NCBI GenBank assembly: GCA_017165825.1
Contig: CM029387.1
Coordinates: 3,984,178-4,048,177 of the forward strand
Origin: Hepsetus odoe
Taxonomy: Eukaryota > Chordata > Actinopteri > Characiformes > Hepsetidae
Length of the DNA stretch: 64,000 bases
Reading direction: 5' to 3'
Shown piece after piece: positions 12,190 through 26,700 of this stretch. The notes under the pieces were generated by a model. That model made no database searches. It saw nothing but the letters and a program-made list of their open reading frames with translations, and was not told the origin of the DNA. The translations under genes were made by a program, and so were the position numbers. Position 1 is the stretch's first letter. Every line of letters begins with the position of its first letter.

Positions 12190-15100
12190 ACATGTTTTCA
12201 AAGTTCTACTGGCATCCATGCTTACTGTTGTGTTTATTTACTTACAGGAGGATGAGGGAGACGATAAAAGCCAATCCGAAGCGACTCCATATGTGTGTAA
12301 CCCCATGTATGAATCCACACCTGCGTCCAAAAGCCTGGAAGACCCGGTGGAAGATGTAAGTAAGCAAAAATATGTAATCATTCATGCTTTAAGAAAAAAA
12401 TTGGAGCTATACCAGACGTTGCTGCTGCATTCTTTGGTAAAAAGGTGTTTATGAACATTACTAACCCTGAACTGTTCTGCAGAAGGATGACAAGCACCAG
12501 GTGGTGGCAGGTGGATCCTACGATCTTCTCCAGGACAGCTAGAGATCTGATCAGCTGGAGAAGGATGATGAAGGTGCTCTGGCAGGACAACAGCCGAGGC
12601 GCCCGATATACAATGAGGCAGGCTGCAACGTCGCTGTGAGGAGAGACAGCAGGAGATCGATCACATGCAACAGGTCCTGCAGACTAAGATACAGTTGCTG
12701 CAGGAGGTATACACATTCAAAATGAGCACACTCACAGAGTCACACATGCATGTGCACACTTACATTCTCTTATACTCACACAAACATGCTCCAATTTGCA
12801 GTTACAGCCATGCTTTAAAGTAAAATTTGTCACGCATTTCCGAATTTTAAATTTTAGCTTCCGATAAAAAAAAAAAGCATGTAACCATTTTTATGTAGCT
12901 TGGTTTTGGAATTTAAAAAAATTAAATGGTAATATAGTTTCGCTTGCTGTACAACTTGGCTTATCAACCTCATTCTGAAGTAAGGAAACAATGAGGCAAA
13001 CTTATTACCAAATAATACCAAACTCTGACTTTAGCGATCATTTTAATGAAAAAACGACTGGTAATTTTGATGATGAAGATGATGATAATGTCTTTTTTGA
13101 CAGGAGGCTGAGTTAGCGCGGAGTGAGGCAGAGCGAATGGCCACTCTGGCCCAGCATCCCTCAGTTGCCATGGAAACCATCACAGATGAGATGTCTGTTG
13201 CCAAGACTTCGCAGCCTCCAAGCCTGCAGGCTGATGACAACAGAGACAGAGAAAGGTGCAAAGGGAGAAAGAGAAGGGGATCTAGTTAAATACTAATCAA
13301 ACCTAGTTATTTTCTACAGTTTTCACTCAGTTATTTAAGAATTGAATTGAAAACCAAATTAACTCAGCTCAGCACAGCCTCCCATAGCGATACACGACAT
13401 GGCAGTAGTCAGTAAAAAAACACCCCACACCCAGTATTGTCAGAACACACACTCATTTCCTGTATCATCCCAGATCAAGCACAATACTGCTACATTACTG
13501 TTCACCCTGCTGTGTGTGTTTACACACTTTGACACTTTAACCCTTTAACTCCAGTACTACTCTAGCAAACGTAACAATTTGCAATTAGAACAATTATGCT
13601 GTCTTTATTAATTATATTTTGAAACCTGCTTTTTATCTTCCCTCCAGTAACTAAAAGGAAACTGTTATGAGTTTTAACATTGAACTTTTGTATGAAGTAG
13701 AGAGAGTGTATGGAGTCAGAACTCTTGACAATACAATTGCATTAAAATATTTTTTAAAAAGGATGCTGAAGACAAATATCTGAAGTGAAATCCCGTTTAT
13801 GTACATTTTACTTTGAGAGTGCAGTACTATGTTGTTTATTCGCAGGATTGAGGAGCTGACGGCAGCAGTGCGCTGTAAAGAGCGACTGATTCGGGAGTTA
13901 ACTGAGGAGAGGAGCTCTCTGAGAGAGAGAGTGACAGAGATGGAAGAACAACTCCAAGCCCTCTCCACCTCCCTTCTGCAGAAGGAGAGAGATGCTGAAG
14001 TGAGTGTGTGTGGAGTTTAATTTTTAGAAGTTTAATGCTTTTTGATTTAAAGTGCTATCTAAAATAAGGCCTGATTCAATCATCAGTACATTCTTGCAAC
14101 CAGTTTTACTTTTCCTCACAGTAAAAAAGCCACAACAAATTTCTGTTATAAGTCTGATGATGCTCACTGTCTTGAAAAGAGTCTTAGTAAATACAACCTA
14201 GCTGTATGTGTTCGTAATCTTACTTAGCCATGTTAAATCTGCAGTGTGGGAAGATTTTGCATAATAATAAGGAGTTACTGGTTATAAAAATTGCAAAATG
14301 CACCAAAACATAATTTTGATTATTCTTTTTAATATAATCTAGATTATTTCAATATTTTACAAGTATAAGAAAAACTCCAGACGTTATAACTGAACAAAAC
14401 TATAATAATAATAATAATAAAAATAATACAAATATTAATAAAATACTACTACTGCTACTATTACCGCTACTACTGCTACAACTACTACTACTACTGCTAC
14501 TACTGCTGCTGCTGCTACTACTACTGCTACTACTATTGCTGCTGCTACTACTACTGCTGCTGCTGCTACTACTACTACTGCTACTACTACTGCTGCTGCT
14601 GCTACTACTACTACTGCTACTACTACTACTACTACTGTTGCTGCTACTGCTACTGTTACTGCTGCTGCTGCTGCTACTACTGCTATTACTGCTGCTGCTG
14701 CTTCTACTACTGCTGCTACTACTGCTACTACTACTGCTACTACTGCTGCTACTACTACTGCTACTACTACTACTACTGCTGCTGCTGCTACTACTGCTGC
14801 TGCTGCTACTACTGCTACTACTACTACTGCTACTACTGCTGCTACTACTACTGCTACTACTACTGCTACTACTGCTGCTACTACTACTACTGCTGCTACT
14901 GCTACTACTACTACTGCTACTACTGCTGCTACTACTACTGCTACTACTACTACTACTGCTGCTGCTGCTACTACTGCTGCTGCTACTGCTGCTGCTGCTG
15001 CTACTACTGCTACTACTACTACTGCTACTACTGCTGCTACTACTACTGCTACTACTACTACTGCTACTGCTGCTACTACTACTACTACTACTATTGCTGC

Positions 15101-18014
15101 TGCTGCTGCTACTGCTGCTGCTGCTGCTACTGCTGCTGCTACTTCTACTACTACTGCTAAAACTACTACTGCTACTAAAACTACTACTAATTATTATTAT
15201 TATTACTTTTGCTTATTTAATATATATTATTACTTAATTATCATTATTGACAGCACATTAAATATGGTCATTTTTTTTATCACCTCTGTTCAATGAACAA
15301 GGGAGTCAGACTTTTTTTTTTAGAGTAATTCATCTTCTTGCCACTCTGAACAGCTGGAAAAAAAATGCATTGCAAAACAGTGAAATGGACAGTAACACAA
15401 ACCTTAAATATTAGTTTCTGTCGAATCGGCTTAGAGTTGTTCAAGCTTGTGGACATTGCATTTAAAGTGTAATTAGGGCAGAGATCATATTCTCAGTTGT
15501 GTGATTCATGCAGAACAGGATGAGAAATGAGTGCTCATCTTTCTGCTGGCACATCAACAGCTGCTGAGTTACTTACTGAAGTGAAATCTCTCTCACTCTC
15601 CATCTCACTCTTTCTCTTTTTCACACTGTCTTCTTCTCACATCTTGTAGTAACAGGCAGTTAAAGTTGTATTTCTCCAGGTCTGAATGTTTATCAAGAAT
15701 CAATAGATTTATCAGTCTCATGACTCATTAGCGTTGAAAGAGAATTCAGCAATTTTAAAAATATTGTGAATAATTCAGGTTTGTAGAGAAACCCTCTAAA
15801 GCCCTCTAGTCTGTTGACTCTAAAAGCCTCTTCTAAGAAAACTGGTTGTACATTAGTGGTATACACTGTATAATAGCTGGTTTCTGAAAAAGATTTTGGT
15901 CTAAGACATCTGTTTGATTTGTGAGATGTACACAGTTTAACCTGTAGTATAAAATAAAATAAGTAAAAATCATTAGATTAAGTGTGTTGTTGGTGGTACT
16001 GCAGTGTAAATAAAAATAAAATTGAAGAAAGAAATCTGTAAGTTTCTGTAGAATGTTGCATTTTACTTACATAAAAAATAACTTTGTTTATATCTTGACC
16101 ATTGCATTTTTTTTACATCTCTCTAAAAAGCAGAAATTATAGTGATTACACAAAGACTTATGCTACACGTACCAAAGCAATTTCTGTTCTTTTTCTCCCC
16201 ACAGTTCTATCAAGAGGAACTGGGCCGAGAGAGGCTGCGTGTGCAACAGGAGATGCAGGTAGGGATCAGTGTCTGTTTGAGGGACGAAAGCACCATTTGC
16301 GAGAGAAATGGCTTGCAGGGTGACTTGAGTTCCAGTTCTTTTCTGGTTTGGGGTCAAGTATCTATGGACGGTATTTGCTGTAAATGGATTCCAGTGGTGT
16401 TATATTTTTTCAAGTGTTGATTTCAGTTTTTTGCTCATAGCTGAGGGTCATATTAGTGCAATCCTGTTGACTTGGCTGACATCAGAAGAGCAAAAACTAC
16501 ATAATAAACTGCATTAATGATATTTATAGAACCATTTCCACTCATGCATCAGGCATTACTTTAACAAACCTTTCTGTTGCTTGTGAAGTCCAACAGTTTA
16601 TTATGCCTGGCTTATGCTATTCACACTTCTGCCTGTTTCCTCATTTATCTTTTTGTGGTCTTGCTGGAATTTCATACCATGCCTTGAGCACAATTGACAG
16701 CATTGGATCTACAGTGTGAAACTAGCACCTAGCTGTGTACCAGCACACCCTCAGTAATATAAACACATTCACATTCACTGTTGAGGTGGTTATTTTGTTT
16801 GTTGAAAACAAAATAGAAATTAGAACTGGGCAAAAAGATCAGCCCTTAGCCTAAGCAATTTCCTCTGGGATCAATAAAGTTTTTCAGATTCTGATTAATT
16901 AAAGAAATCAGAAACTTCCATACAAATTCATAAAAGGTGCATCCATTTTATGTCACTGTAAAAACATTTATGTTCCATTATTGTCAGCTTTTTTGCCATG
17001 TTCATGATTTTTGAAGGTTTATGTGCGAGTGTTTCTTTTTCCATATCCTGCCCCTACACAATTTTAGACTTACATTTATGATCTAAGGTTGCCCTCTACA
17101 GGAGGGGAGTGGAGGTCACCTTCAGTAACCTTCAGAGAAAACAACAGAAATGGAGAAGAGACAAAAACATAGCAGTGTTTCCAACCAAAGCTAAATATTT
17201 ATACATCCAGCACTTTAAACCAATAGTAATTGACTGTTCCTCAAGGCAAGTAGTATTATGATATACGCTGATTATCAGATCACATTTTCCTTACTGTAAT
17301 AGAACAGCTGGTAATTTTGTGGTCAGACAGCCATACGCTCCCATGCTTCACAGCCCCCACCCATCCGCCTCCAGTGTGTTTATGTAACCTTGCAGCAGGT
17401 GCTGTTATGGTTTTTGCTGGGTGGAGATAATTTCATTCCAGCCAGGAAAAACACAGACGAGCTGAAGAGATATTTAATGAACACGACTGTCACTTAAACA
17501 CATGATCTGACTGACATATCTTACCATATAGCACTTCATATGTGGGATTTACATCAGGTGTACAAATGCATGTATGAATTTCAGCTGCATAGATTTTGAA
17601 TATATAAAATATGTGCTATTGATTATATTTAAGTGCATCCTTTTATTTATTTCCAAAACAATTCTGCCACCATTTGCCTAAGTCAGAAATGTCGGTGACC
17701 AAACTGTTAAAAATAAACTTGTGAGAGCACAGCATTTAACATTTCAACACATATTCCCAACATATAATTTACAAAACTACACCAAAGGCTCTCCTTAGGG
17801 TGTGTTAAGAATTATGGAGCAGGATATTGAAGTGACATGCTATTGAGACCAATCAGGAACTGTTGCCCTTGGAGCGTTGCTATATTTGGGTTAATTTGTG
17901 GGATAGAGTTCAAGGGGATATTCAGTTTTAAGTTTAAGGTTTGATATGTTTGAAAAAATTGCTCAGGATTGTGCAGCTGCAGTCATATTTGCCTTTAGGC
18001 TGTGCAGGTGAGTA

Positions 18015-18045
<31 letters not shown>

Positions 18046-20685
18046 TGCGTGTGCGCATGTGCGTGTGTGTGTGGGTAAGTTTAGATATGTTCCCAAGAAG
18101 TCCTGAGCAACCTCCAGCACAGTTTAACTTGTAAATCAGCATGGAAGAATATGCAAACGCTTCAGCTGGCAGGAATTAACCAGCTCCAGTTGCCAGCAGC
18201 TGCCTCACTCACTCACATACTCACTAACTCATACCCATAGGTACATTCATGTACTCACACTCACACTCACAATAACATTTTGTTAGTAAGCACTTTAATA
18301 TATATATATTTATATATCATAAGATGTATAATATATATAATATATATATATTATATATAATTATATATTTTAAAAAATATATATCTTCTTATGATATATA
18401 TTAAAAATATATATATATATATATATATGTAGATGTAAATGTATAAATATTTTAAGTATATTACAGCAACTTAGACTACTTAATTGACTACTTAATTGGG
18501 GCAGCAGTGGCCTAGTGGTTAGGGAGCTGGCCCTGCATCGGAAGATTGGGGGTTTGATTCCCTCACAAGTAGGTTGCCCTGAGGTACTCCTGAGCAAGGC
18601 ACCGTCACTGCTCCCCGGGCGCTTTCAATAGCTGCCCACTGCTGCATTTTTTGGGGCAGTGGTGGCCTAGTGGTTAGGGCGTTAGCCGCATGATCAGAGG
18701 ATCAGGGGTAGAAACCCCTTCCCGCTAGGTTGCCCTGAGGTACCCTTGAGCGAGATGCCGCCCCCGTCACTGCTCCCCGGGCGCTTTCAATAGCTGCCCA
18801 CTGCTGCACGGGTTTGAGTGTGCATGGGTTAAATGCAGAGGTCCAATTTCGTTGTGGTTCATGTGTGCTGTGCCGTGACCTCGCAATGACAAGGGTTGTC
18901 ACTTTCACTTTTTTTTCACTTAATAACTTTTATAGAGATTTGATACAGAAACATAAACTCAAAAATGGTTTAAGCCTTGATCATGCTATTATTTTTTGTT
19001 ATATGGGCGTAACTCCCAAACAGAAGATGAGTTTGATTACAGCTCCTGAGTTGCTTGGAATTGTGATTCAAAAGGATAATAAGAAACATTTTATTTCAAG
19101 AGCATTCTAAAATTCCCGAAAACACAGTGGAAAATAAATATAATAATAATTTTATTATTATAATTCAGCTTTAAGAGTCACTTAAGTGGTATGATTTGAA
19201 AAGATCTTTAAGAAAGATTTAAAATCATATTTAAAATCACCAGCTCCTCACACTGAAGGAAAAATAGAGGTGAGTATTTAGAGCAGCTGTTGCGATTTCT
19301 CTTCCACCCTATTTATTTAATCTCCCATCAAAATGAGACATAATTACTGATAAATGGTCTCAGTTCTAATCTAAGCCCACTCATTCAGCTAATCAAGCAA
19401 GGCAATAATTAGAGGTGATGATGCAGGTGGGGAAAATAAGGGATAGGAGTAAAAATCTGCAGGAATAAGGGAGTTGGAGACTGCAAGCTCCTGAAGCTTC
19501 TTTTAGTGCACATAAAAATGTTTTATGCCCATCTCATATTAAAACCATCATAAAACACAGTGTATTCATCACCAGTTCATGTGTTTATTTTTTGTTTGTA
19601 AGCTTTCAGAGACATTGAAGTACTCTTAAGCTTGTTTTGCCTTTTCCATGTCATAGAGCACCCCTGACAAAATTCTGTATTAAAAAATCCTTCTAAAAAG
19701 AGCTAGAAAATCTTTTTCACACCAGTAGATTGGTTGTGTGGGTGTGTTGGCATTTACCATAATGAGCTAAAGGGCCAAGAGGCCTAAGTGTCCAAGAGCA
19801 CACGGTCACTCTGACATCAACACACCATCATGTATAGCGAGTAAATCTCAAGAATGCATTATGTTCAGCTTTTTTTAACCCTCAAAACAAGGTGTTATTA
19901 AAGTCATTTGGAGTGATTTGTTATGAAATGCTCTAGAGAAACGTAGTCAGGACTGTTTAAAAGCTCCTCACAGGAAGTAATTACATGAAATGGTTTTGAA
20001 TATGCTGCCTGGTGCCTTGGCCTGAGACAAGCATTTGGCCTAAAATCTATTTTTATTAGCATTAATCTTAGAAAGATATTGGTAGCAAAAGATGCTCAGT
20101 CTGTACATGACTTTTTTAAGTTTTTCGATCAAATTTTTTGTATAGCTTTTGAAATTGGAAAAATGCGTGTTTGTGTTGTGGACTTCTCAAACCATGCTAT
20201 ATATTTGAGACGCAGAGTTTTCCCATCAGACCACCCTCAATGATTTTTACCTTCAACCAATTTTTAATTACTTAATTATAAATTGCTTATGTATAAATTT
20301 TTATTATAAAAGTCTTTAATTAGAGTTACTCCTCTAATTCTGGTTTATTTGTTTAGTTTAGCCTAAAGCATGTTCAGGGTGACGTACAGGAGCCCGATTG
20401 TTTGGAGCCCACACGCACTCAGTGTTGCCCTCAATAGTGCACATGACCTTTCAGGAGATGGATGACTCTCCTGTGGCCAGCAGCATGAGGGAGATAAGCT
20501 TTAGACTGTGTGTGTGTGCGTGTGTGCATGTGTGTGTGTGTGTGTGTGTGTGTGTTTGTTTCTGTTTGTATATGTTTGTACCACCAAGGCTGCTGATACT
20601 ACAGTTTTTGTTTCATAACTAATGGCTACTGCCATCACACTTTTACATAATTTTTACATTCAAATTGCAGGAGAAATATACTCTC

Positions 20686-20758
<73 letters not shown>

Positions 20759-23700
20759 TGAAAGAGAGAGAGAGAGAGTTGATGTCTAAAAAATGAATGC
20801 AAGGTTGAGCACAGGAAAGAGGTACTTTCGAATGAGACACGTGTGTGTGTGTGTGTGTGTGCGTGTGCGTGCGTGCACGCGCGCCTTTGTGTGTCCTTGT
20901 GTTCTGACTATCTATAGAAAAACAGTCTATTTTTGAGCATAGATGTTATTTGCAAGGCAGCAACAACAGAAAACACCACACTGAGGTCACATGTCTCGTT
21001 CTGTTGAGCGGAAATGAGTTCAAGCCCTCAGGCCTACAGAACCCGCTGGAAACCATCTGACCGTGTTCTGCCCAAGAATGCAATCCACTGCTTTGCCCTT
21101 TGAAGAGATTTTATCCCGCCTAAGGATAATCGAGTGAGAATGGGCTGTACAATGACACGGTCAAATGCAAATGTTTGGAAGCCCTTTGTTGTACCCCAAG
21201 TTTTACATTGTCAACATTTGTTGTAATTTTACATTCGTCTACTTTACACTTTCGGTATTCTTGGAGACCAGAATGTAGATACGCATGAAGATACAAAATA
21301 CTATGATATTATTGTGATTTCAATGTATAAATTTACACAAAATTCTAACATATACAAAAATATAACAATAAAATGATAAATAATTTAACAGTTAAATACT
21401 GTACATTTACTGTACATTCAACACTTTACTGGTAACTAAGCTACTTTTTGCCTTTTTACTTATTAAATGTGAAGTGATTTATTTTACACGGCTGATCTTA
21501 CATCTCAGTCAGTATGGATGCACCAATTGTTGAGTAAAAGCCTTTATTAATGATTGCAGTGTTGAGCACTGTTATTATCGCCTCAAAATAACTGAATCCA
21601 GCCTATAGTTCATGTCAGCTTATTTTTTTATCACTCAGTGGCCTGTTATCTTCATATGTTCACTGGTGCAGATCTCTGTTGGTGGGCTCAGAGCTCAGTC
21701 AGTGTCCTTTAGCAGGATGCTGCTGCTGCTGCTGCTCCACATTTCACCTGCTCTGTGAACTGAACACAGCGAGGCTTAGTGCAGGCTGAGCGGACACGTC
21801 CAAACCTGCCCACGGGGGGGGGAGACATCTGACTCCTTATTCACTTGTTTCCAAAAACACATTTAGAAACTTTTAAGATTTTTTTTTGCCTGTTGAATGT
21901 AAATTGTGAAATCGTAACTTGGTAATGGATTCCCAGTCTTGAATGCAGAGGGCACAGCCGTAGCAGTGTGAGGTGCGCCGCACACCCCTGATTTCGGAAG
22001 TGGTACGTTCCGCTTGTCGGCAGCCTCGACGGCCACGGGCAACATCGTTGCGATTTCGGGGCTGCGTGGAGCCGTAATTGGCTTCATCGCGAAAACCAAC
22101 AGCAAATCCTGGCGGAGGAGAGTTTTCTTTGGTGTGGATGAGAAAACCAAGCAGTGGGAACGTAAATCCTGCCCTTTTCTCCCCGGTTCAGCCGACTGTA
22201 CCTGCCATGAAGCTGACAGGGGATCGCGTGTCGGAGGATGAAGAGGCTTTGCGAGGCGAGGAGGCGGAAAAGACGTGGGCTTTAAACCACAAAACTGACA
22301 CCATCGCTGCCGAAACGACTTCACTTCCATTTACTTCACACCAGGGCGGACATTAGGAAACCAAAACAGCCTTTTCATCCTTTTTGTCTCGCTAGCTGCC
22401 TTATGAAACGACGGAGGCACCTTCATATTCGGTGTTTTCTGCATGATGAAGGCTCTGCGCTCTCTCTGCTGCCTGTATCTGCTTGGATGACCCAAGCAGG
22501 CTTTTACTCCTCATAGAAAACCTGCCTGCTGCTCCTGTCACCTCCCTCCCCCAGAGTGGAGATCTGGGCAATATGCACCTCTGATCAGCATATGTGCTCT
22601 CTATTTTGCATACTGATTCATTCTATCACACATCAATTCCTGTTCTGTACCTTTTGCATTTGATCTGAGACAATGAGGCATTGATAATGTGAAGACAGAA
22701 GTGAAGTTTTTTGGGCTTTTTTTTTTAAACTAAAAGAAGATTTGGATGCTGACAGAGAAGCAGTGGAAATTCTCAAAGGGCCTGGTCTGAAGCTACCACT
22801 CATTTTTGGAGCATTTAAAACCCCCTATGGGATTATGTTTTCAGTCTTAGTTCGAGATCTTGTTTTTAAATGTTTTCTATAAGATTAACATTTTTGATGG
22901 TGAATATAAACATAGAAGCAAAGTATTTTTTTTAATTAGAGAAAGGTTCTTAAGAACAGAGACTGAGCAATACTGGATATGGTCATAAGCGTTAATCATT
23001 TAGTGTTGGAGTACTTAAAGCCATGTGCAGTTTTTTTCCCATTTTACAAGAGATAAATGGTGATGAATATGAATGCATGTTTATTTTTTTAGAAGGAGGT
23101 TTTAACAGAAGCAATACTGCATACGTCCAAAGGCTGGAATGAAGCTGAGGTTTATTTTTTTTACCCATCTTTGTTCAGAGTAGATATATTTAGATCCAAG
23201 ATGAAGGACCTTTGCCGGATCTGCAGCCGTGAGTTATGTGGCAACCAGCGCCGCTGGCTCTTCCACCCAGCAGCCAGGCTGCAAGTGCTGCTGTCCCACG
23301 CGCTGGGGCAAGAGTTGAAGCGGGATGGGCGCGGAGAGTTCGCCTGTGGCAAGTGCGCCTTCATGCTGGAGCGTATGTACCGATTTGACACAGTCATCGC
23401 CCGCGTGGAAGCCCTCTCCGTGGAGCGCCTGCAGCGGCTACTGCTGGAAAAAGAGCGCCTGCGGCAGTGCATTGGTGGAATGTATAAGAAACACAATGAT
23501 GAAGCAGCTTCTGGAGGCCCAGAGAAGGATTGCACCATTGATATGTCAAGCCTTCATGATGCCAAATACTGTGCCCTCCTCCAGGAAGACCTGATGTATT
23601 CGGTGTACGAATCATGGGCAGAGGATGAAGAACAGACAATGGAGTGCAGCCACAGCCCCCAGTGCCAGGGCTTAGATGCCAGACGAAGGTGCCGGGGCTG

Positions 23701-26700
23701 TAGTGCATTGAGAGTGCCCGATTCAGACTATGAAGCTGTGTGCAAGGTTCCCAGGAAACTGGCAAGGAGCATTTCCTGCGGCCCATCCACTCGTTATTCG
23801 GCCAGTGTGGTTGGCAGTGTGTGTGAAGAGGAGCAAACCACAACCACTAACATCACCAACACGACCACAGCATCAGCCACCCTAGTGGCAGACAGTCAGC
23901 CCAGGGCTGCTTCAGATAGTGACAGGACTTTAGGAGGAAAGGGAAGCTCCAGCAACTCAATGGAGTCTCTAACCATTACCCTGGATGCTGGGGCTGGGAC
24001 AGCTGAAGAAGTGGAGAAAGAATGCAAAGAAGAGCAAAATTCTGACACGCTCTCCGAGGAGCGCTCTGGTACTATCCCTGGCTCCACAGGCCCTGCTGGT
24101 AAACTGGCTCTAGCACTGTGCTTGGTTCGGAACTTCACTTACAGGCCGGTTCAGATTTCTCGTGGTAGTAAGCTTCCCATACTTATTAAATCTGGGTTTC
24201 TGGATGGTAGTGCTAAGCTAGGCCAAGCACAGCATGCCCCGAGGAACCCCTCTGACAGGATGGCATGTGACATAGATGGACCAGAGCCCCCAAGGATCCA
24301 ACTTGATCCGTCATTGGAGCTGGCTGAGCTGGAGGAGATGTGGGATGACGCTTATGTGGAGTACATGCCCTTCGGCTTAAAGAAGGTTCCCAAGGAGGTG
24401 AAGGATCTGAAAACATGACATGGTCTATTCTCTAATAGCTTACCCAACCAGATTGGATCCAGCTGGACCAGATGGTCTGAATAATTAGTATAATTAGGGA
24501 GATCATTGGATAATTTGGAGCAAGATTTTTTTTTTAGCCACACATGGCTTCATTTTGCTGTTTGCAGATCTACCGGCTGTCTTCATTGTATGGGAAATTA
24601 TGCATTACAATGGTGTTTGGTAACAGAGTGCATCTTTCCAATTATTAAAATTTCTTTTCTTATGCAAGGTAATTTGGATAATTACGGGCACCTAAACTTT
24701 TGCATGCAACTACCTTAAATGAGGTGGTAGCCCTAATCGGGAGTTGGTCTCAAAGAAGCTCCCATATCTAATTATAAAGCATTATGTTGTATTGTTTTCT
24801 TCCAAAATCTGCAAACAGCTTTATTTACAAGACAAGAGTAAAACAACTATTTAACTGTCATCCATTTCTTTTTAACACTGGCTGCCTTAGCACCAGGCCT
24901 CAGGGCAATAAGGCGAGTCAACAGTGTATGTGTGTGTGTTGTGTGGTAAGTGTTGTGATTCATTTCCCTGTCATTAAGATCAGCCTTTGGCTCCCCTGAG
25001 GGGGCTTTTTTATCAATACTTCCATCAATCTGACTACTTCAAGTGCAGAGCTACCAGCCCATTAGTGGAAGATTACAGCCATTGCACACTGTACAAAGAA
25101 AGCAATGACTGCCGAAAGAAAATGGGACATTTTATAGGTTGTTATCATTTGAGGGTATTGGCAAACAGCTGTAGGATCAGAGGCCCAATTCAATGCTGAG
25201 TTTGTTTCTTCTAAAACTTACATTACTCATAAGCTGATCATGAGCTCATTTGTCTGAAATAGAGCCAAGACAACAGATCCTTATGCGCCGCATTTGGGCC
25301 ACATTTTTAGTCCTCATTAAACTTTAGAAAGTAATCATTTTTGGTAGTTTAATAGGTTTGTTACATAAATAAGGATATTATTAATGATTGAACAGTTTAC
25401 AATTGCCTTTTTTTTAACTGCAATGAACATCAGTGTCTTTACAGTAGTTGGTGCCTATTTAGGAACATTAAAATTACTTTAATAACTTTTCATAGCCTAT
25501 AGCTGTCACATTAATAAAATTAATTACTACATAAATGCCATGAATTGATTAAAAGTTCCTAATTGGCTTTGTGATTACTTTGCTATTCCTCCTAAGCCTT
25601 CTAATATGCGTTCTAATTAATAGCTCTGTCTGGCTTTCTGGACCTTTCTGGCACACTTCATATTTTCATTTTTTCCTTTCTATGTCGAAACCTCTCTCTC
25701 ATCCTCTCATTCCTTATTTGTCTCTATGTAGTATCCCTGTCCTCCCATGTTAACCCAAAGCCAAGGGTACAGCCAGTTAAGTAGGTTAATGTGAAGAAAG
25801 TGGCACCACAACTGGCCTAGTTGTCTCATCGAGTGCTGGAGGCAAAAACACACACTCAAATGCACACATACATATAATCGGACTTCATGTTTGTTTCAGG
25901 AACAGGCGGATGTTTTTGAAGGCAAATAAAAAAATAGTATATGGAAAGTCTATTCAAATATTGCACAATAAGAGAAGAACATCATATGATGGCAGTAAAA
26001 CAAAAAAAAATTAACATTCTTAACCATTTTGCAAACATTTTTATTTGTTAAAGTGTAGTATAGCGTATTAATTCTCACATAGTTGCCCTTTATTCAGACT
26101 CCTTGAGATTTGTTTTTCTGGTTCTAGAGAAGTGTAGCTTTACCATTTATTGTCTGGATTATATTATACTCTTGTGTAAAAGGCTATGGCTTTGTGTGTT
26201 TGTCTGTGGTAATGTCTCTGAGAAGCAAGCTGCAGTTTTATCTTGCAGGGGAGTGTGTGCATTTGTAATCTGAACGTGTCTCTCTCTGTTACAGAGTCTG
26301 ATTGAAGAGCAGCAGTCCCAACTGAATCAGTATGAATCTGCTGCAGGGCAGTGTGTGAGTGAGTTGCAGAAGGCTCAGCTACAAGTGCAGTCTCTCCAGA
26401 ATAAGATCCAGGAAAGTGAAGCAAGCAACAAGGTACAGAGCAAGATAATAAGGCAACAGCATTACCCACCATTGTATATTACCCACAGTATGTGTCCATT
26501 TATAACAGCTGTTGCAAAGACTTTGTTGAAGAAAAGAAAAATTATACAAATCCTGGCACATATTAAGGAATAACCAAACTCACGGGATGCTCACACAGCT
26601 TTCTAATTATGTAGCAGAGAAAAAAATCTTAAAACCTGTTCATTGTCTGTTGAAGTTATGGCTGCCATCTCCATTATTTTACCTGGGATTCAGCCTCAGG

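Larger units (their letters stand above)
16259..23178 (+). other. pde4dip: pde4dip intron upstream of the EB-type exon
   Basis: This is the first 7 kb of the 10-kb intron that CM1 transcripts remove. It contains two tandem SINE copies, an AT foldback, three GT/GA microsatellites (about 18018, 20509, 20684-20882), a short CTG run at 21719 and the CpG-rich candidate promoter. No other coding exon was supported. Confidence 0.55.

Noticed and set aside
14536..15237. 233-residue polyleucine ORF
   Set aside because: It is one frame of the CTA/CTG triplet array in an intron and is not a protein gene.
18498..18920. tRNA-like A and B boxes
   Set aside because: They belong to a repeated SINE family with mutated arms and a common 3' domain, so they are not tRNA genes.
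21863..22330. 155-aa minus-strand ORF and overlapping plus-strand ORFs
   Set aside because: The region is a GC- and CpG-rich island where stops are rare. No family-like motifs and no splice logic were seen; a promoter is the better reading.
23161..24416. Minus-strand ORFs of up to 149 aa over the EB-type exon
   Set aside because: They are shadows of the well-conserved plus-strand coding exon.
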